A stretch of 64,000 nt of DNA from Marsupella aquatica (taxonomy: Eukaryota > Marchantiophyta): the NCBI GenBank assembly GCA_973895155.1, contig OZ316892.1, forward strand, positions 8,742,001-8,806,000, in the 5' to 3' direction. The notes under the pieces are model-generated. The model was not told the DNA's origin. It ran no database searches and saw only the letters and a list, made by a program, of their open reading frames with translations. Numbering within the stretch: the stretch's first letter is position 1; every line of letters begins with the position of its first letter. Shown here in pieces: positions 20,625 to 32,932 of this stretch. Made by a program: the position numbers and the translations under genes.

Positions 20625-22727
20625 CTAGGAGGCAGTGGTGTCCAGACTATGGGACGAGTTGGTGGAGATAGTGAAAAGGGAGCCACTACTGTTAGAGTTT
20701 GCGTGCTTCCCTGTCATCATTTTCTTGAGCGTACCTTGCGAGGCGGACGAGTAGACAGGGACAGGCTTGGTGGTGGGAACTGCAGGTAGAGGGAGAACAC
20801 CGTCCAGAATGAGCTCCACCTGACGCATGGAAGGCCGAGAATCAGGATCGGGATGAGAGCACAGCAAACCCACCAACAAAATATGTTCCATCTCATTCAC
20901 AGGAAAATTGCCTGCGAGCCGAGCATCCGCAGCTGCCAAAATATTCCCCCCTGCATGCAAATTCCAGACCCAGTCCACGAGAATCATCTCCTCGGACGGC
21001 GCATCCGATTCAATGGGCCTCCTCCCACATGCAACCTCCAAAGTGAGTGCTCCAAATGCATACACATCGGTCTTGACTGTAGACTTCCACATGAGAACGG
21101 CCTCAGGAGCAATGTACCCGATCGTCCCTGCCAGCTGAGTGGTCTCCAAGTTCTTAGAATGCTCAATCAATCTCGCCAACCCGAAATCGCCTAACCTCGC
21201 ATTCCACCCTGCGTCTAACATCAGGTTGGAACTTTTTATGTCCCTGTGAATCACCTGCTGGACATACCCCTCATGCAAATACCCCAGACCAGCCGCCGCC
21301 CCTTTCACAATGGTCAGCCTCTGGGCCCACGTGAGAATCCCGTTGTCCCCACTTTCAAAGAGCAGCTTGTCCAAGCTCCCGTTTGGCATAAGCTCATACA
21401 CCAGCAGAAACTTGCCCCGGTCACTGCACCATCCCAATAGTTTGACAAGATTCCGATGACTCAACCGACTGACGACATTGATCTCTGCTAGGAATTCCTT
21501 CTCACCCTGTTTCGAATTCTTGACTACTCTCTTCACGGCCACCAACGTCCCTGTGCTGGCAATCACCCCTTTGTACACACTGGACGATCCCCCCTGCCCC
21601 AGCTTTGACCTCTCACTGAACCCATTTGTCGCCACACTGAGCTGCTTGTAAGTGAACCGGATCGGCATGTCCACCACTGGCAGCTCGAACTCGCATTCAT
21701 CCCCAAGTGACTTTTTACACTTGGTCAGGCCCATCACCCACATCACAGCAGCCCCAATGCAGCAGAGGAGCAACACGGATGCCCCAGCCGAGACACCCAC
21801 AATAAGCCCTGTCTTGCTCTTACCCGATTGGTGAGACACAGGGCCCACCCCTTGGACAACTTGAGATGATGGGGACGATGCTGCGTAGGGTGATGGGGTG
21901 AGTGAAGGAGTGACAGTCGGCGGGGGGAGACCAAAAGCGTCGAAGCTCCAACTGTACAGTTCATGGTACTCTACCTGCCCACCAGTAGAGGCAGCTATCC
22001 CAACCGACATGAATTCATCCACCACATCGGAAAGATTGAGAGGGTAGGAGATCAATGCCTGTCTTGGTCTTGGGGTGGAAAAGTTGGCGATTCTCACTTC
22101 GAGATTGAGGCTGGAGAAATCGTAGTCGATCCATGTCGTTTTGGGGACCCCATCTGTGAGATTGATCCCCACTGAGCCTGCCTCAGCCGTGACCTTGGAG
22201 TGGATGTTCTCAAGGTCTAGTCCAACGTGGTTGTCGCTGGGATCCAGTCCTGGATTCAAGTAGGTGTCAAACTCTACACAGAAAGTCTTGGTTCCCTCCG
22301 TGCCTGGGCGGTAAGTGTCATCTGTGGGGTATCGGTAGTACACCCCAAGAGTCCCCCCCGAAACGCCCCTGTATGTTTCGTTGGAGTACATTACAAAGGA
22401 GAGACCATCTCCTGATGTGTTGAACCACGCCCTCGTGATTTGGAAGGTGAAATTGGTCGAGAAGGAAGCTGCCTGGCCGGTGGCAGGATCTTTCATTCGG
22501 ACTCTGTCTTTAAAGAACACGTACCCGGTGCTCCCCTGAATAGAGGCATCCTGTCTGGAGTCTGCAGTCATTGTGATATGCCCCTGACCATCTTCGTGAG
22601 CATTGTGATCGCACATAATCCTCTCGTCTGCCCCATTATTGCAGCCGATAGGATCCAGCAAGAAATTCACATCTTGAGCTCGGGTGAAGGTGATACAGAA
22701 GATTACACTCACTAGTAAGCCCCACAT
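20625..22727 (-). CDS. L-type lectin-domain receptor kinase
   Basis: Single-exon, 700-aa plasma-membrane receptor kinase of the legume-lectin (L-LecRLK) class. Order: signal peptide MWGLLVSVIFCITFTRAQ (residues 1-18); legume-lectin domain to about residue 265 (NFTFQITRAW, CVEFDTY-N-DPSDNHVGLD metal/sugar-site region, and SYSWSFDAFG-like end); Ser/Pro linker; membrane helix at about 305-333; juxtamembrane; Ser/Thr kinase from about 355 (LGQGGSSSVYKG glycine loop, VAVKRVV lysine, HRDIKSSNLML catalytic loop, DFGLA, GTIGYIAPE); Ser/Thr-rich tail. All catalytic motifs look intact, so it should be active. The frame extends five codons further to a TTG, but ATG at 22727 directly precedes the signal peptide. 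Such receptors act in defence and stress perception; the ligand is unknown. Its 3' end is copied in broken form at 14.3-14.6 kb. Confidence 0.95.
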   Translation of the reverse strand: MWGLLVSVIFCITFTRAQDVNFLLDPIGCNNGADERIMCDHNAHEDGQGHITMTADSRQDASIQGSTGYVFFKDRVRMKDPATGQAASFSTNFTFQITRAWFNTSGDGLSFVMYSNETYRGVSGGTLGVYYRYPTDDTYRPGTEGTKTFCVEFDTYLNPGLDPSDNHVGLDLENIHSKVTAEAGSVGINLTDGVPKTTWIDYDFSSLNLEVRIANFSTPRPRQALISYPLNLSDVVDEFMSVGIAASTGGQVEYHELYSWSFDAFGLPPPTVTPSLTPSPYAASSPSSQVVQGVGPVSHQSGKSKTGLIVGVSAGASVLLLCCIGAAVMWVMGLTKCKKSLGDECEFELPVVDMPIRFTYKQLSVATNGFSERSKLGQGGSSSVYKGVIASTGTLVAVKRVVKNSKQGEKEFLAEINVVSRLSHRNLVKLLGWCSDRGKFLLVYELMPNGSLDKLLFESGDNGILTWAQRLTIVKGAAAGLGYLHEGYVQQVIHRDIKSSNLMLDAGWNARLGDFGLARLIEHSKNLETTQLAGTIGYIAPEAVLMWKSTVKTDVYAFGALTLEVACGRRPIESDAPSEEMILVDWVWNLHAGGNILAAADARLAGNFPVNEMEHILLVGLLCSHPDPDSRPSMRQVELILDGVLPLPAVPTTKPVPVYSSASQGTLKKMMTGKHANSNSSGSLFTISTNSSHSLDTTAS

Positions 22728-22759
22728 TGTCCTCCTTTGCAATGTGGTAGCTCACCCGA

Positions 22760-22773
22760 CGCATATATAAGTG
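22760..22773 (-). promoter_or_regulatory. TATA-like element upstream of the lectin kinase
   Basis: An AT-rich TATATA core lies about 35-45 bases before the kinase start codon. If used, transcription would begin very close to the ATG. It is also a good TATA match on the plus strand, so orientation and use are uncertain. Confidence 0.3.
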
Positions 22774-22905
22774 CTTGATCACCTTGAATTCGATTCTGGG
22801 TTCTAATATCGTTCGGCGTACAGGAGGTAGTCTGTCAACTGTGCTGCCCAGAAGAAGGAGTTCTCTGCAAGATCGTCATACAGTCTTCCCCGGGGTCATA
22901 GATAG

Positions 22906-23133
22906 TTACCGAATTTCTATTTTGGGTGCCGTTGACATGTCAAATACATGCGAAATCCAGGACTTTGCACCGAGGCCGTCATCACTTCCTGACCCATTAG
23001 TCCTCCCCATTTTCTTCCAGATTTCACCCAAAGAGACCGTCTGCTTCAAGATTGAGAATTCATGCCCACCTCCATTCCCACCAGGTGCTGCAACAATCAT
23101 AGCAGTGACTTCGGGAATCACAAGAAGCACCAT
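22906..23133 (-). CDS. Small 75-codon open frame upstream of the lectin kinase
   Basis: ATG-to-stop frame on the same strand, ending about 180 bases before the kinase start. It has a hydrophobic N-terminus (MVLLVIPEVTAMIVAA) and a Gly/Ser-rich middle. No family is recognised. It might be an upstream ORF, a small secreted peptide or chance. Confidence 0.22.
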   Translation of the reverse strand: MVLLVIPEVTAMIVAAPGGNGGGHEFSILKQTVSLGEIWKKMGRTNGSGSDDGLGAKSWISHVFDMSTAPKIEIR

Positions 23134-23460
23134 GGTAAGATGGTCAGGCCATCACAAATGGAGTGGCTGCGGGAATAAAGACCAACCATCCAAGATCAAG
23201 ATTACACAATACACAAAATTCCTTACGACGCTGCCGAGCGGGGATCAAGACCAAAGTACATCTGTCGTCTCCTCTGTGAAACGAAAAGAATGGTAATTAG
23301 TACCAACTACTCTTGGACCGACACGAGAATCCGGGACATTTCCTTCGAATCTAGGAAAGAAGAAAACATTGCGGACCTCCTTGCAATGACGAGGAGAGGA
23401 ACATATCGTCGTCCTCGAGCTCCATCTGGATAAGAAAAACTCACCAGAGAATCTGTCTCA

Positions 23461-23575
23461 CATCAATATCACTGTTTGTGATAGTGATTGTCGGACAAAG
23501 GATTGTCTGGAAGCAATCACATAAATATCACTATTTGTGATTGTGATTGTCGGACAAAGGATTGTCTGGAAGAAT
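23461..23575. repeat. 57-bp tandem duplication
   Basis: Two near-identical units share gtgattgtcggacaaaggat and tgtctggaag. Each unit also contains atcactgtttgtgatagtga-like inverted sequence. Confidence 0.9.
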
Positions 23576-26500
23576 CACAGGAAAGTTTACAACGTAGTTC
23601 CGTCGCTGTGCATTATTCTCATCAAAATGCCACTAGGAGCAAGCACTCTAACTTCAAATGCAACGAGGAGCTACCGCCTCATCCCGAGTGATCAGCTAAG
23701 TATACCGTATTCTTGATCGCAGAGTCGCCTGCAGCCAGCGAGGGATTATTCAATAATCATCTCATTGACAGTGACTGGCAGAAATGTCATACACCAACAA
23801 GACATCACAGCTCACTGGAAGAAGCTGAACACACTGGACCAAATCTAATCAAATATCCCCTCTGCCCGCCCCTCTGCTCACTCAGATGAATGATCTGTTG
23901 ATCAATCTCTTCCGACAAGGCTCTCCCTTAGTCCCCTCCCTTCAGCGCTGCTCGAATTTGCGCCACTCAGAAAGCTGCCCATCAGCTCCTGCTGCTGAGT
24001 AGTGGAGGCAGCAGCAGCGAGAATCAAGCTGACAGACCAGAAGTGAGCCAGCCAGTTGCTCACAACCCAAGGCAATGAAAATCTTTTCATTCCCTTTTGC
24101 AGCTTTCTGAGCTCCGTGGCCAGTGAATTGCCGAGCAGCTCTGCTCTCATATTTCTGACCTTTGGAAGGAATCGCCAGCCACCCACAGCCGGACCCAAGT
24201 CACCTCACCGAACTCATCAGAAGGCAGCTGGCTGCAGTTTCTTGACTCACAGTCGGTCATAGTCCGTGCGAAGTGCAGCTCCCTCAGTCCCTTGCAATTC
24301 ATCAGAGATTCACATTCTGCCTGTGTTGTACTATTCTCGAAACCTCAAATCAACCCAACCAAACAGTGTTTGTGCTCGACTTTGAATTGAAATTGTATAA
24401 ACTAGAGCAGCACAAATCTTGATTTTCAACCTGACGAGGTCAAATCAAGAATTGGGATGGAGCAACGGTACACTTGCTGTGCATTCAAGGACTGACATCT
24501 GATGAGAGTCTCCACGAGATCACGTGATCACTCACGATTACTGTAACGCGTGCGCATGAACTCCACTGCTTACGCGCATCGACGGTGGTTGTGGTATCTT
24601 ACTCATGGTGAGAATATCTGGGCCGTCCGATTCTCAGCTGTAATGCATACTGCTGTAAACCCTTGTCCCGGGATATCCGGTAAAGACCATTATGATCGTA
24701 AGAAGGTGATACCGTTACATATTTGCGATGCGTGATTACAGGAGATAGAATTCATTACAGTACTGAGATTAGTGATCGACGGTCATTGATGTGACGGGTG
24801 TCTACATCCAGCACATGAAAATTGTTGATATTCTCTGCCGTTAAATGGGTCTCAGAGGTACTGAAATAGAGCCCCTTTTTACGGTGAACCCTGTCTAAGT
24901 GCCTATTGTCTAATATAAGGCATCTTCTCCGGTTGAAGGCTTGATCTTGGACTTACGCACGGAATGAATTAATAACGCTATCTAATTATAAACTCACGGT
25001 CGAAGTCTCATTAATATGCAATTTCTGGCCAAATAAGGACTAGGCTACGGGTGCATCTTGTATACTTGATGGAGACCAAAGATAGATTTTGGACTTAACC
25101 AGGCTCTTCTTATCCTGGCTGTCTACGGCACTTAACTCAGTTACATTTCTCACTTATGGATAGTTGATGTTGTTCTTCACCACACAGAGCGCCCACAGCA
25201 CCCCCCCCTACTCGGGGCCCCATGCAATCTGCAGAATGTTAATTGTCAGTAAAAGTTAGCAATTTATTGGATACCAAAATGAAGTCAGTTTGAGCCATAA
25301 CAATTTTAGCATAACTAAAGGCATCTAGATTCCAAAACGAAAATAAAGTAGCTTGTCTTGTGTTTCGGTACAAAATGATCTGTTAAGAAAAACAATTAAT
25401 TATTCCTGGTTAGAATTGGGATAAATTTTTTATGAATCACCTTACAGCAATAATTGAGTAGTTTTCGGTGACTTGATACTTGTGCCCTCTCCTCACTCTA
25501 GAAGCCATGGCTTGCACCATCCCACCTTTAAAGCCCTCCTCACATGTCATATTTCTAATACACAACTGTTTAGCTTCTAAATGATTGCCTTTAATGAAAG
25601 AGGTGGGCCTTTCAAGTACTTATCACACAATTACTTTGGATCGTGACATGGAAGTCACTCAAAACCATAACTTCGGGAAACAATAATGTGACGCATAGGG
25701 GGACACATAGTTAAAGGGGAGAGTTGAAATCATATTGAAGAGTCAGAAACATTAATTTTTGCAAAATGGGTCAAACCAGTACAACGAAAGGAAAGCAAAA
25801 GAGATCCAAAGAGGACTAACACCAAAACTAAAGAAGAGGCAAATGCAACCCCAAAATGGAGAGGAGGAACAAGAGCTACCATTCCAATACTATTATGAGC
25901 TTCTGGTCCACACCCAGTGTAGAAAAAGTGACAAGAGCTAATGTTCCACATCTAGTGTAGGAACAAAGTCTACAAGCGGGACAGGGATGATTGAAGGGGG
26001 CAAGCCTTTGAGGAGGCACAGTGAATATTGAAACCTTTCTTTATCACATTCCTCATGTATGTAATGTAAATTCAATCTTAATTGACTATAAGGATTAAAA
26101 CATACCATACTATAGTAAATAATAGGCGAGATTGAAAAATAAATATAGAGCTAAGGAGGAGATCTAGGAGAAGAAACTAAAATCTATAAGAAGGAGGAAA
26201 AATACAATTTCAAAATCCAATAGTGCGAACCATGCACTTCGTTGACAAAGTACGAACCATGCACCTCAAAAAAAGTAATTTGAGTAGTCTTCCCAATAAG
26301 GTAATAGCAGAAATGTCATTTTGATGCCCTCCCGTTTTTACCTTCTTCAATAAATGTGTAGAAGTTGCCTTATCAAATCCAATTTAAATCTACTAAAGTA
26401 TATTCAAAAATAATGCGAAGTTCTCCTGGTTTTTATCACTGGTAGTCAGTTTGGAGGGGCAAAAAAATCCGGGTCCAATGAACCAAACGAAGTGGGAGGC

Positions 26501-26859
26501 ACAAAAAACGAAAAAGGGGAGAAGGAGGCACAAAGAAATGGGAAGAAAGGGAGGGAATCCAAGAGAGAGGGGAGAGGGAGAATAAGTAGTATTTTTGTCC
26601 TCCTCGATTCTCTCACCTTCCAGGCCAATACTTTGCACAAATAATTGCCCTCCTAAGTCCCCAACTTTGTCCACCCATGCCAATCCTGTCAGTGTCTTGT
26701 TTGTGACATTTGCCAGAGACTAAAGCAAAGTGAAATCATTCATTTGAGTGTCTAAGAGGGCCATGCTGCCACATTTTCTTCTTAAAGCCCAAATGGAGCC
26801 TCTTAATAGCCTATGCCTTGGTGCCTGCCTTTGACCTGTTTCACAAAACAAGTTCTTTT

Positions 26860-27060
26860 ACATAACAACATCTTTTCCTTCACTACATCTTGTACGCAAT
26901 AACATATTTTGGGCAATATATTACTTCATTTATGCAGTGAAATCTTTTGTGCAACTATATCTTTTACACATCAACATCTTTGCGTAACTACATATTTATG
27001 CATCATTCAACATCTTTTGCCCCACACCATCCTTTGTCCAATGCACTAATGAACTAGTTT
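26860..27060. repeat. Degenerate array with acatctttt core
   Basis: Imperfect units of roughly 20-30 bases built around acatctttt/aacatctttt and tgcgtaac/tgtgcaac. It resembles the large array at 31010-32162, so the two are probably related repeats. Confidence 0.6.
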
Positions 27061-28808
27061 GGTATAAATAATTAAAAGGAGTGTAGAGTGCCTCTTTGGT
27101 CGTCTTGGGGCCTTTTTCCCTTCCCTTTATTGGGTTGCTTTGGGACCTTGTCTCACTGTGAGGCGTTTCCATCCTTTGGCACTGTAATATATATAATGTA
27201 ACTTTACGAGAAAAGGCAAATTCATGGACGGTGGTGGAAGGGGGGAGAGTAGAGGCACAACAGTCTTGAAGTGTGTGCACTACAGTAGACAAGGGGTGCA
27301 AGTGGGGGACACAGGATAGTGATAAAAAAATTCAAACAAAATATAATATCAGATTTCATGTGAACAACAAGTTTGTACGCATAGATCAATGGTAATGGTA
27401 GTTTGTTGAGACTAACAGGTCCAAGCTCAAGTGCTGGAGAGATATGCTTAGTAGACCCTCTTCTGGAAAAAGTTTGTTTAATCAACCCCCTCCATACTTT
27501 TCCCCAATCTGGACCATTGATGGACCTTTCAATCTCAGATCTGGACCGTTGATAGACCTCAGGGGTTGATCAAGTAACAAGTTTCATTTTGGGGGTTGAT
27601 CAAGCAAATACCTCCAAGTGCTGCAATTTACAATCACCTTTAACCAAATATGCAAGGGCAGAAAAAGGCACTTTATGCAAAATTAACAAACAAAGACAGA
27701 AATTTAAGAAAGCGTTTAGAAAGGGTTCACATAGGCATAGAAAAAATGACAAAAAACATACAAATACTCACAAAATTAAAATTATAACAAAAGTAACTGA
27801 GATTAGGAGACAGAAACCTACTACTGCACCAGTCATATAGAGATTGACTCACAACCTATGGTTAGGGTTAAAGATGATATGCAGCAGTCCCACACTCCCA
27901 TTCTGAATCCCAACAATGGAGTTCATTTCACTTCATTTGAAGTTTACTTCAGTTTAGTACGGTACCATACTCTTGTCCTCCATAAAATCCTTCTTATTCA
28001 CGCTCCAATACTCCATGGCCCCGTTTTGCTAAATTGATAATAATATCTTCCTGCCCAAGGAGAGGAAAGCACTGGAGTATATGATTGTTAATGTGATGAC
28101 CCCATTTTGACTCTTTGGTCTTCCTCAATTTTCCCCTTATCATCATGTCTCCAGGTTTGAAGGTTTTTGTTCTTTGACAATGTGATCACACTCCCTATCA
28201 CACGGGCTGTCACACTCTCATGACAATGTGACCACAAAATGTGGACAGTGTTTGTTAGTCAAAGCAATCTTTTGGAATGCATAACTAACTTTTTTTCATT
28301 TTCTTTTCCCTTTAATATCTTTCCTTTGATTGGTAAGATGAGGGTCATCAGAAAATTTTGGGAAATCCTGTTTTTACCTAATGAGATAATATATTGGGGG
28401 TTTGTAACATCTTGTTGTAGTTCTTACATTTGTATTTTTTTGTCAAAATCAAATGAAAACCCTAAATTTTGGAGCACGGGTGGAACTGTCCTAGTTTATA
28501 GTTAGGACTAAAATTTCATGAGATAATATATTGGGGGTTTGTAAATTCTATGAGATATATTCTCTCATGAAATTTTAGGTTATAAATGAAATGATCCTCC
28601 CATGGACAGTGCCCAGTACCACACAAATGATGGTCCCATCCGAGGTCCCATCATGCAACCCCATGGACAACAGCTTCACTCATTGACACGGTTCGCGTTT
28701 CCAAAAAGTAATGTTTTCAGCTGCAAAGTTTGACCCTCAATATCTTGGTTGATACTTACTGAATATGCTAGTGTTGGGCTAGTTAGATGTGGCTTGGAAT
28801 GATCTCAA

Positions 28809-29812
28809 CAGCTTTTAACTACATTGCCACTAAAGATGTGGCTTATTACAATACTGTCACTGTTTTTACAATATTTATAATACTGCCACTGTTTTCATAT
28901 TCACATAACTACACTCAAAGCGGTTAACCATTGGTCAGGTTCCGTCCTATGGTGGACACATGTCAAGTCCTGGTGCTCCGTTTGAATTTTCCATTCCTAA
29001 CTACTGTGCCCACCCTGAACCACAGTAGTTTCAAACTACACTTGATGTGGACCTTACACCACATGGGGCAGTCTTCTTTTTGCGGGAAAGTAAGAATTTT
29101 GTCAATCATTCAACTTTGTGCACTCAAAGGTCAGTGGAGTCCAAGCAACACTCAGCTTACTCCTAGAATCAACGTAGATCTCTCTCCACAGTGCGACCGG
29201 GCAGCAGCAGCATGAGCTACTTCATTTTGGGCAGTGCCTCCGATGCTGATTAATATCTCTGGATCAGTATTTGTCCTTCCAGAATGAACGTGCATTGACA
29301 ATCAAAATCTTGCATTTAGTCAGCAGCAAATGGAGCTCAATTTGTGAAAGAAAAATGAAGCAGAGTCATAGTTGTTCTTTAGGGCACATTTGCAAGGCGG
29401 CGACAAGAAGCGATTGCATGTTTTGTCACATTCTTGCCCAAACAACGACATTGTCTCAGGCTATGCTTATTCCAAGTGGGATTCCAAGACTACTAGGGCA
29501 TTCATATTTCAAACTTGTGTTCAAATGTCTCTCCATAGTGGAGATAGACTATGGATGAACAGTCGGGGTTCACTTTGTCACTGCCAAATGCCTTGCGCAG
29601 TCCAGGAGGGTGAGTCAAGCAAAAGAGTGGACGGAAGCTTAATAGACTTGACTGACTATTCAGACATAGAGGACAAGACATGTCAAACTTGGGTTAACTC
29701 GTCTAAACCCAAGTAACCACATATGAAAACAATGGCAGTATTATAAATATTGTAAAAACAGTGGTAGTATTGTAATAAACCACATCTTTAGTGGCAATGT
29801 AGTTAAAAGCTG
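28809..29812. mobile_element. Non-autonomous MULE-like element with 92-bp terminal inverted repeats
   Basis: Bases 28809-28900 and 29721-29812 are inverted repeats with only about four mismatches over 92 bases; the outer ends are CAGCTTTTAAC and its complement. Both sides are flanked by the 10-bp direct repeat atgatctcaa (28799-28808 and 29813-29822), a target-site duplication. Long TIRs plus an 8-11-bp duplication are typical of Mutator-like elements. The interior (820 bases) encodes no transposase, so movement would need one in trans. A plus-strand frame at about 29380-29716 (containing SLIDLTDYSDIEDK) looks coding and could be captured host sequence (Pack-MULE), but I cannot name it. Confidence 0.9.
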
Positions 29813-29822
29813 ATGATCTCAA

Positions 29823-32465
29823 TCCACTCTCAAATCTGTAATTCTCATCGAAACCAGCTAACTTTGACTTTCACCATCTCTCTTGGTATTGAATGGAATC
29901 TTCTGTTTTGGGTTCATTAGACAAGGCTTGAAAGACCTTCCAATGAGCCTATTATAGCCAACTAGACCCATGCCCATGCATTGTAATTGTAGTGACATTG
30001 AAGAGAAGTGTTATCCTAAACTATAATACAAGGTTGCGCCTTTTTATAAAGTGGTAGTCATTCAAATTTGCAGTGTCCAAAAAACATTTATTATGTCAAG
30101 AGAAGGAATAAAGGTTATATTAAATTTAGTGTGCACCAAAAAAATAAAAAATTCATTCCAAACAAGCGGGGAATCAAATGGGAGACACAAAAGTAGGGAG
30201 CCAATGCTAGAACCAATGGGGCACACAAAACAAGAGAGTGAATGTACATGCATGAGTATCAAGAAGGTATACACATGAAATACAAAAGTACATAATATAT
30301 ATGATATTATATATTATTGTAAGTATTATAATATTGCAAAATATAATAATGATAATAATTTAATTAAAATAGATTAATTAAAAATAGGTTAGATTACAAA
30401 GACAATATCAAAAGCTATTATAAAATGTTACTTTTTTATTATTGTAGTCATTCAAATTTGCAATATACCAAAAACTAAAAACATGAAAGAATGATTTCTT
30501 TTGTGAATGAAAATGAATATACACATACTTTTTACAGAAAAAGGCCAAATAGAGTACAAAAGAATAAACAAGAGAGGTCCCAAGTGGACAAAACCAAACG
30601 CAAAAGAAGTGAGCAAAAGGAAACCCTAAAATGGAGAGCAATGTTTCCAAGCCAAAAAAGAATTTAATAATACAAAGAAAATAAGGAGGGTCTCTAGCAA
30701 TGCAAGAGTATCAAGGAGACCTCCCTTTACCATGTACCACTATAATCCTGATCCGGTCCCTTTACAAACTAAAAAAGTGACAATCAATCTTGAATGTTCA
30801 TCAAAACATAATTTTTTCCACACTTGAAGATCTATCCATACACCACTTCTAAAAATAAGTTCCTGCCCAAGCTACCCTTTAACCTTCCCATACCTGCCAC
30901 AAATTTGAAAAAATTAATCAAATTTTAATTAAATTTATTAATATGTAAATAATTCTAATTTTTTTGAAATAATTTCAAATATAAATAAAATATAGATAAA
31001 ATATTTTCTCATCTTGACATCTTTTCTTCATATTAAGATCTTCTCACCTCAAGATCTTTGCTCATCTTGACATATTTTTCTCACCTCAACATATATATTA
31101 TTTGTCTCATCTTGACATATTTTCCTCACCTTGAGATATTTTCTCACCTCAACATATATATTATATTTGTCTCATTTTGTCATATTTTTCTCACCTGGTC
31201 ATCTTTATCTCACCACAACATCTTTCTTCATATTGACATCTTTTTCTCATCTCACCATCTTTTCTCTCCTTGACTTATTTTTCTCACCTCCAAATGTTTT
31301 TCTCTAATATGACATCTTTTTCTCACCTTGCTATATTTTCTTTCCTTGACATATTTTTCTCAGCTCGAAATGTTTTTCTCTTATCGATATATTTTCTCAC
31401 CTCAACATGCATCATTTGTGCAATGCACAGGTATCAGGCCCGATATGTACTTAACAACATCTTTTAGTAATGACATACTTTATCTATTGACCATTTTATA
31501 CTTAACAACATCTTAATACTTAATGACATCTTTGGCATAACGACATCGTTGGCAACATGACATCTACTTACTTGACACAATTTTTTACTTGATGACCTTT
31601 TGGGCAACATGCCATCTTTGGCAAAATGACTTCTTTTTCTTAACAACATCTTTTTACTTCATGACATTTTTCACATAAGAACATCATTCTTGGGAAACAC
31701 AACATATAATTCTCTTAAGAGCATTTTGGGCGCCACAACACTTTCCTCTCAGCAACATCTTGGGGGACACTACATCTTGGGCGCCACAACATCTTTTTTC
31801 TTAACAATATCTTGGGCGCCATGATATCCTTATTTTAATGATATTTTGGGCGACACAACATTTTTTCTTAACGATATCTTTTGTGCAATGCATGGGTAAT
31901 TTCCCTCAACGATGTCTTGGCCGACACGACATATTTTCTCTCAATGATGTCTTTGCCGACACAACATCTTTTTTTCAACGACATCTTGGCCGACATGACA
32001 ACTTTTTTTTCAACGACCTCTTGGCCAACATGACATCTTTTTTGTCAATGACTTTTTTTCTCTCAACCACCTCTTGGCCGACACGACATTTTTTCTCTCC
32101 ACGACCTCTTGGCTGACACGACATCTTTTTTTTCTCAATGACATCTTGGCCGACAAGACTTCTTTTGTGCAACGCACGGGTATTGAGCTCATCAATAATA
32201 AATCACGCTAATAAACATCGATAGAGACGTGTTTCCAGTCCCACTCCCAGCAGTAGTGTCACCCCAGGGGCAGAGTCTAGAGGTTTCACTCTAGACCGTA
32301 GGTCCTTAACTTGTCCCAATTTTCATTGGTGTTTTGTTAGATAGATGGCCAGGTGGTGAGACACTATTGTGAATTAGCAAGTTGGTCTGGCAACTAAATT
32401 TGAAGAAGCAAGCTATGGGAGAGTGTTGGGTTGAGCATCAAAATGGTGCACAATAATACCTTAAG
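29823..32465. other. AT-rich repeat interval up to the copia insertion
   Basis: No gene is recognised. It includes AT-rich DNA at 30290-30450, two similar segments beginning attcaaatttgca (about 30060 and 30450), the minisatellite blocks described separately (31010-32184) and unique-looking DNA at 32185-32465. A segment near 29880-29960 resembles 59340-59420. Confidence 0.5.
31010..32184. repeat. Three minisatellite blocks, each closed by the same 20-bp motif
   Basis: All units are built on acatctttt. Block A (31010-31414) uses tctcaccttgacat units. Block B (31440-31878) uses taacaacatc, then cttgggcgcca units. Block C (31900-32162) uses cttggccgaca-cgacat units of about 31-33 bases. Each block ends with a version of ttttgtgcaacgcacgggta (31415, 31879, 32163). 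The block-and-terminus pattern suggests either duplicated copies of one mobile repeat or stepwise local expansion. Confidence 0.75.
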
Positions 32466-32598
32466 TGTCGTGAGGTAATGAGTCTCCAACAGATCTTCTA
32501 GTCCGGGAGGTTTTATATATAGGTGTATGTATCATGTACACCCCTGGTTAGGGTGACTTAACCAGGGTAAACGGTGACTAGACGTGGGGATTATAACA
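32466..32598 (-). repeat. Copia 3' LTR (133 bp)
   Basis: Starts tgtcgtgaggtaatgag and ends ggattataaca on the plus strand. It matches 38975-39107 base for base by eye. It contains ttttatatatagg, which gives a TATA-like core on one strand. 133 bp is short for a coding-competent copia element. Confidence 0.95.
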
Positions 32599-32932
32599 CT
32601 CCCCCTTGGCTAAATAGTGGTAGCTATGTAGACAACTAATCCTATGAGTCTAGTCTTTGTTGATTATGTTTATGGAGTGTATATGATAGGTGTACAAGCG
32701 AGGAGGACTGCCTCGTTAAAAAACCTTTATCAACTCTAGCTTAGTAAAAACTCTACCAATGTAGTAGAGAAAAATATGAGTGCTAAAGGAAAAAGAGTGC
32801 AGTCTAACAATCCTCGTCGTAATAAATATCAATGTTAAGTAAAGTTAGATGCTATAGTAAATCTAGCTTTTAACATTTGTCTCATCAGTAGGTCGTCAGC
32901 AGCATATCATCAGCATCATGTCGTCAACATCA

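Larger units (their letters stand above)
23134..28798. other. Repeat-rich interval without a recognisable gene
   Basis: Contents seen: a 57-bp tandem duplication at 23461-23575; an 82-codon minus-strand frame at 23902-24150 without known motif; purine-rich segments at 25750-25960 and 26470-26580, the first vaguely similar to 30050-30280 and 30450-30660; a degenerate acatctttt-type array at 26860-27060; and a short direct repeat (atgagataatatattggggg) at about 28380 and 28517. No exon of a known family was found on either strand. Confidence 0.5.

Noticed and set aside
20853-22715. Plus-strand open frames across the lectin kinase
   Set aside because: They are antisense shadows of the 700-codon kinase frame.
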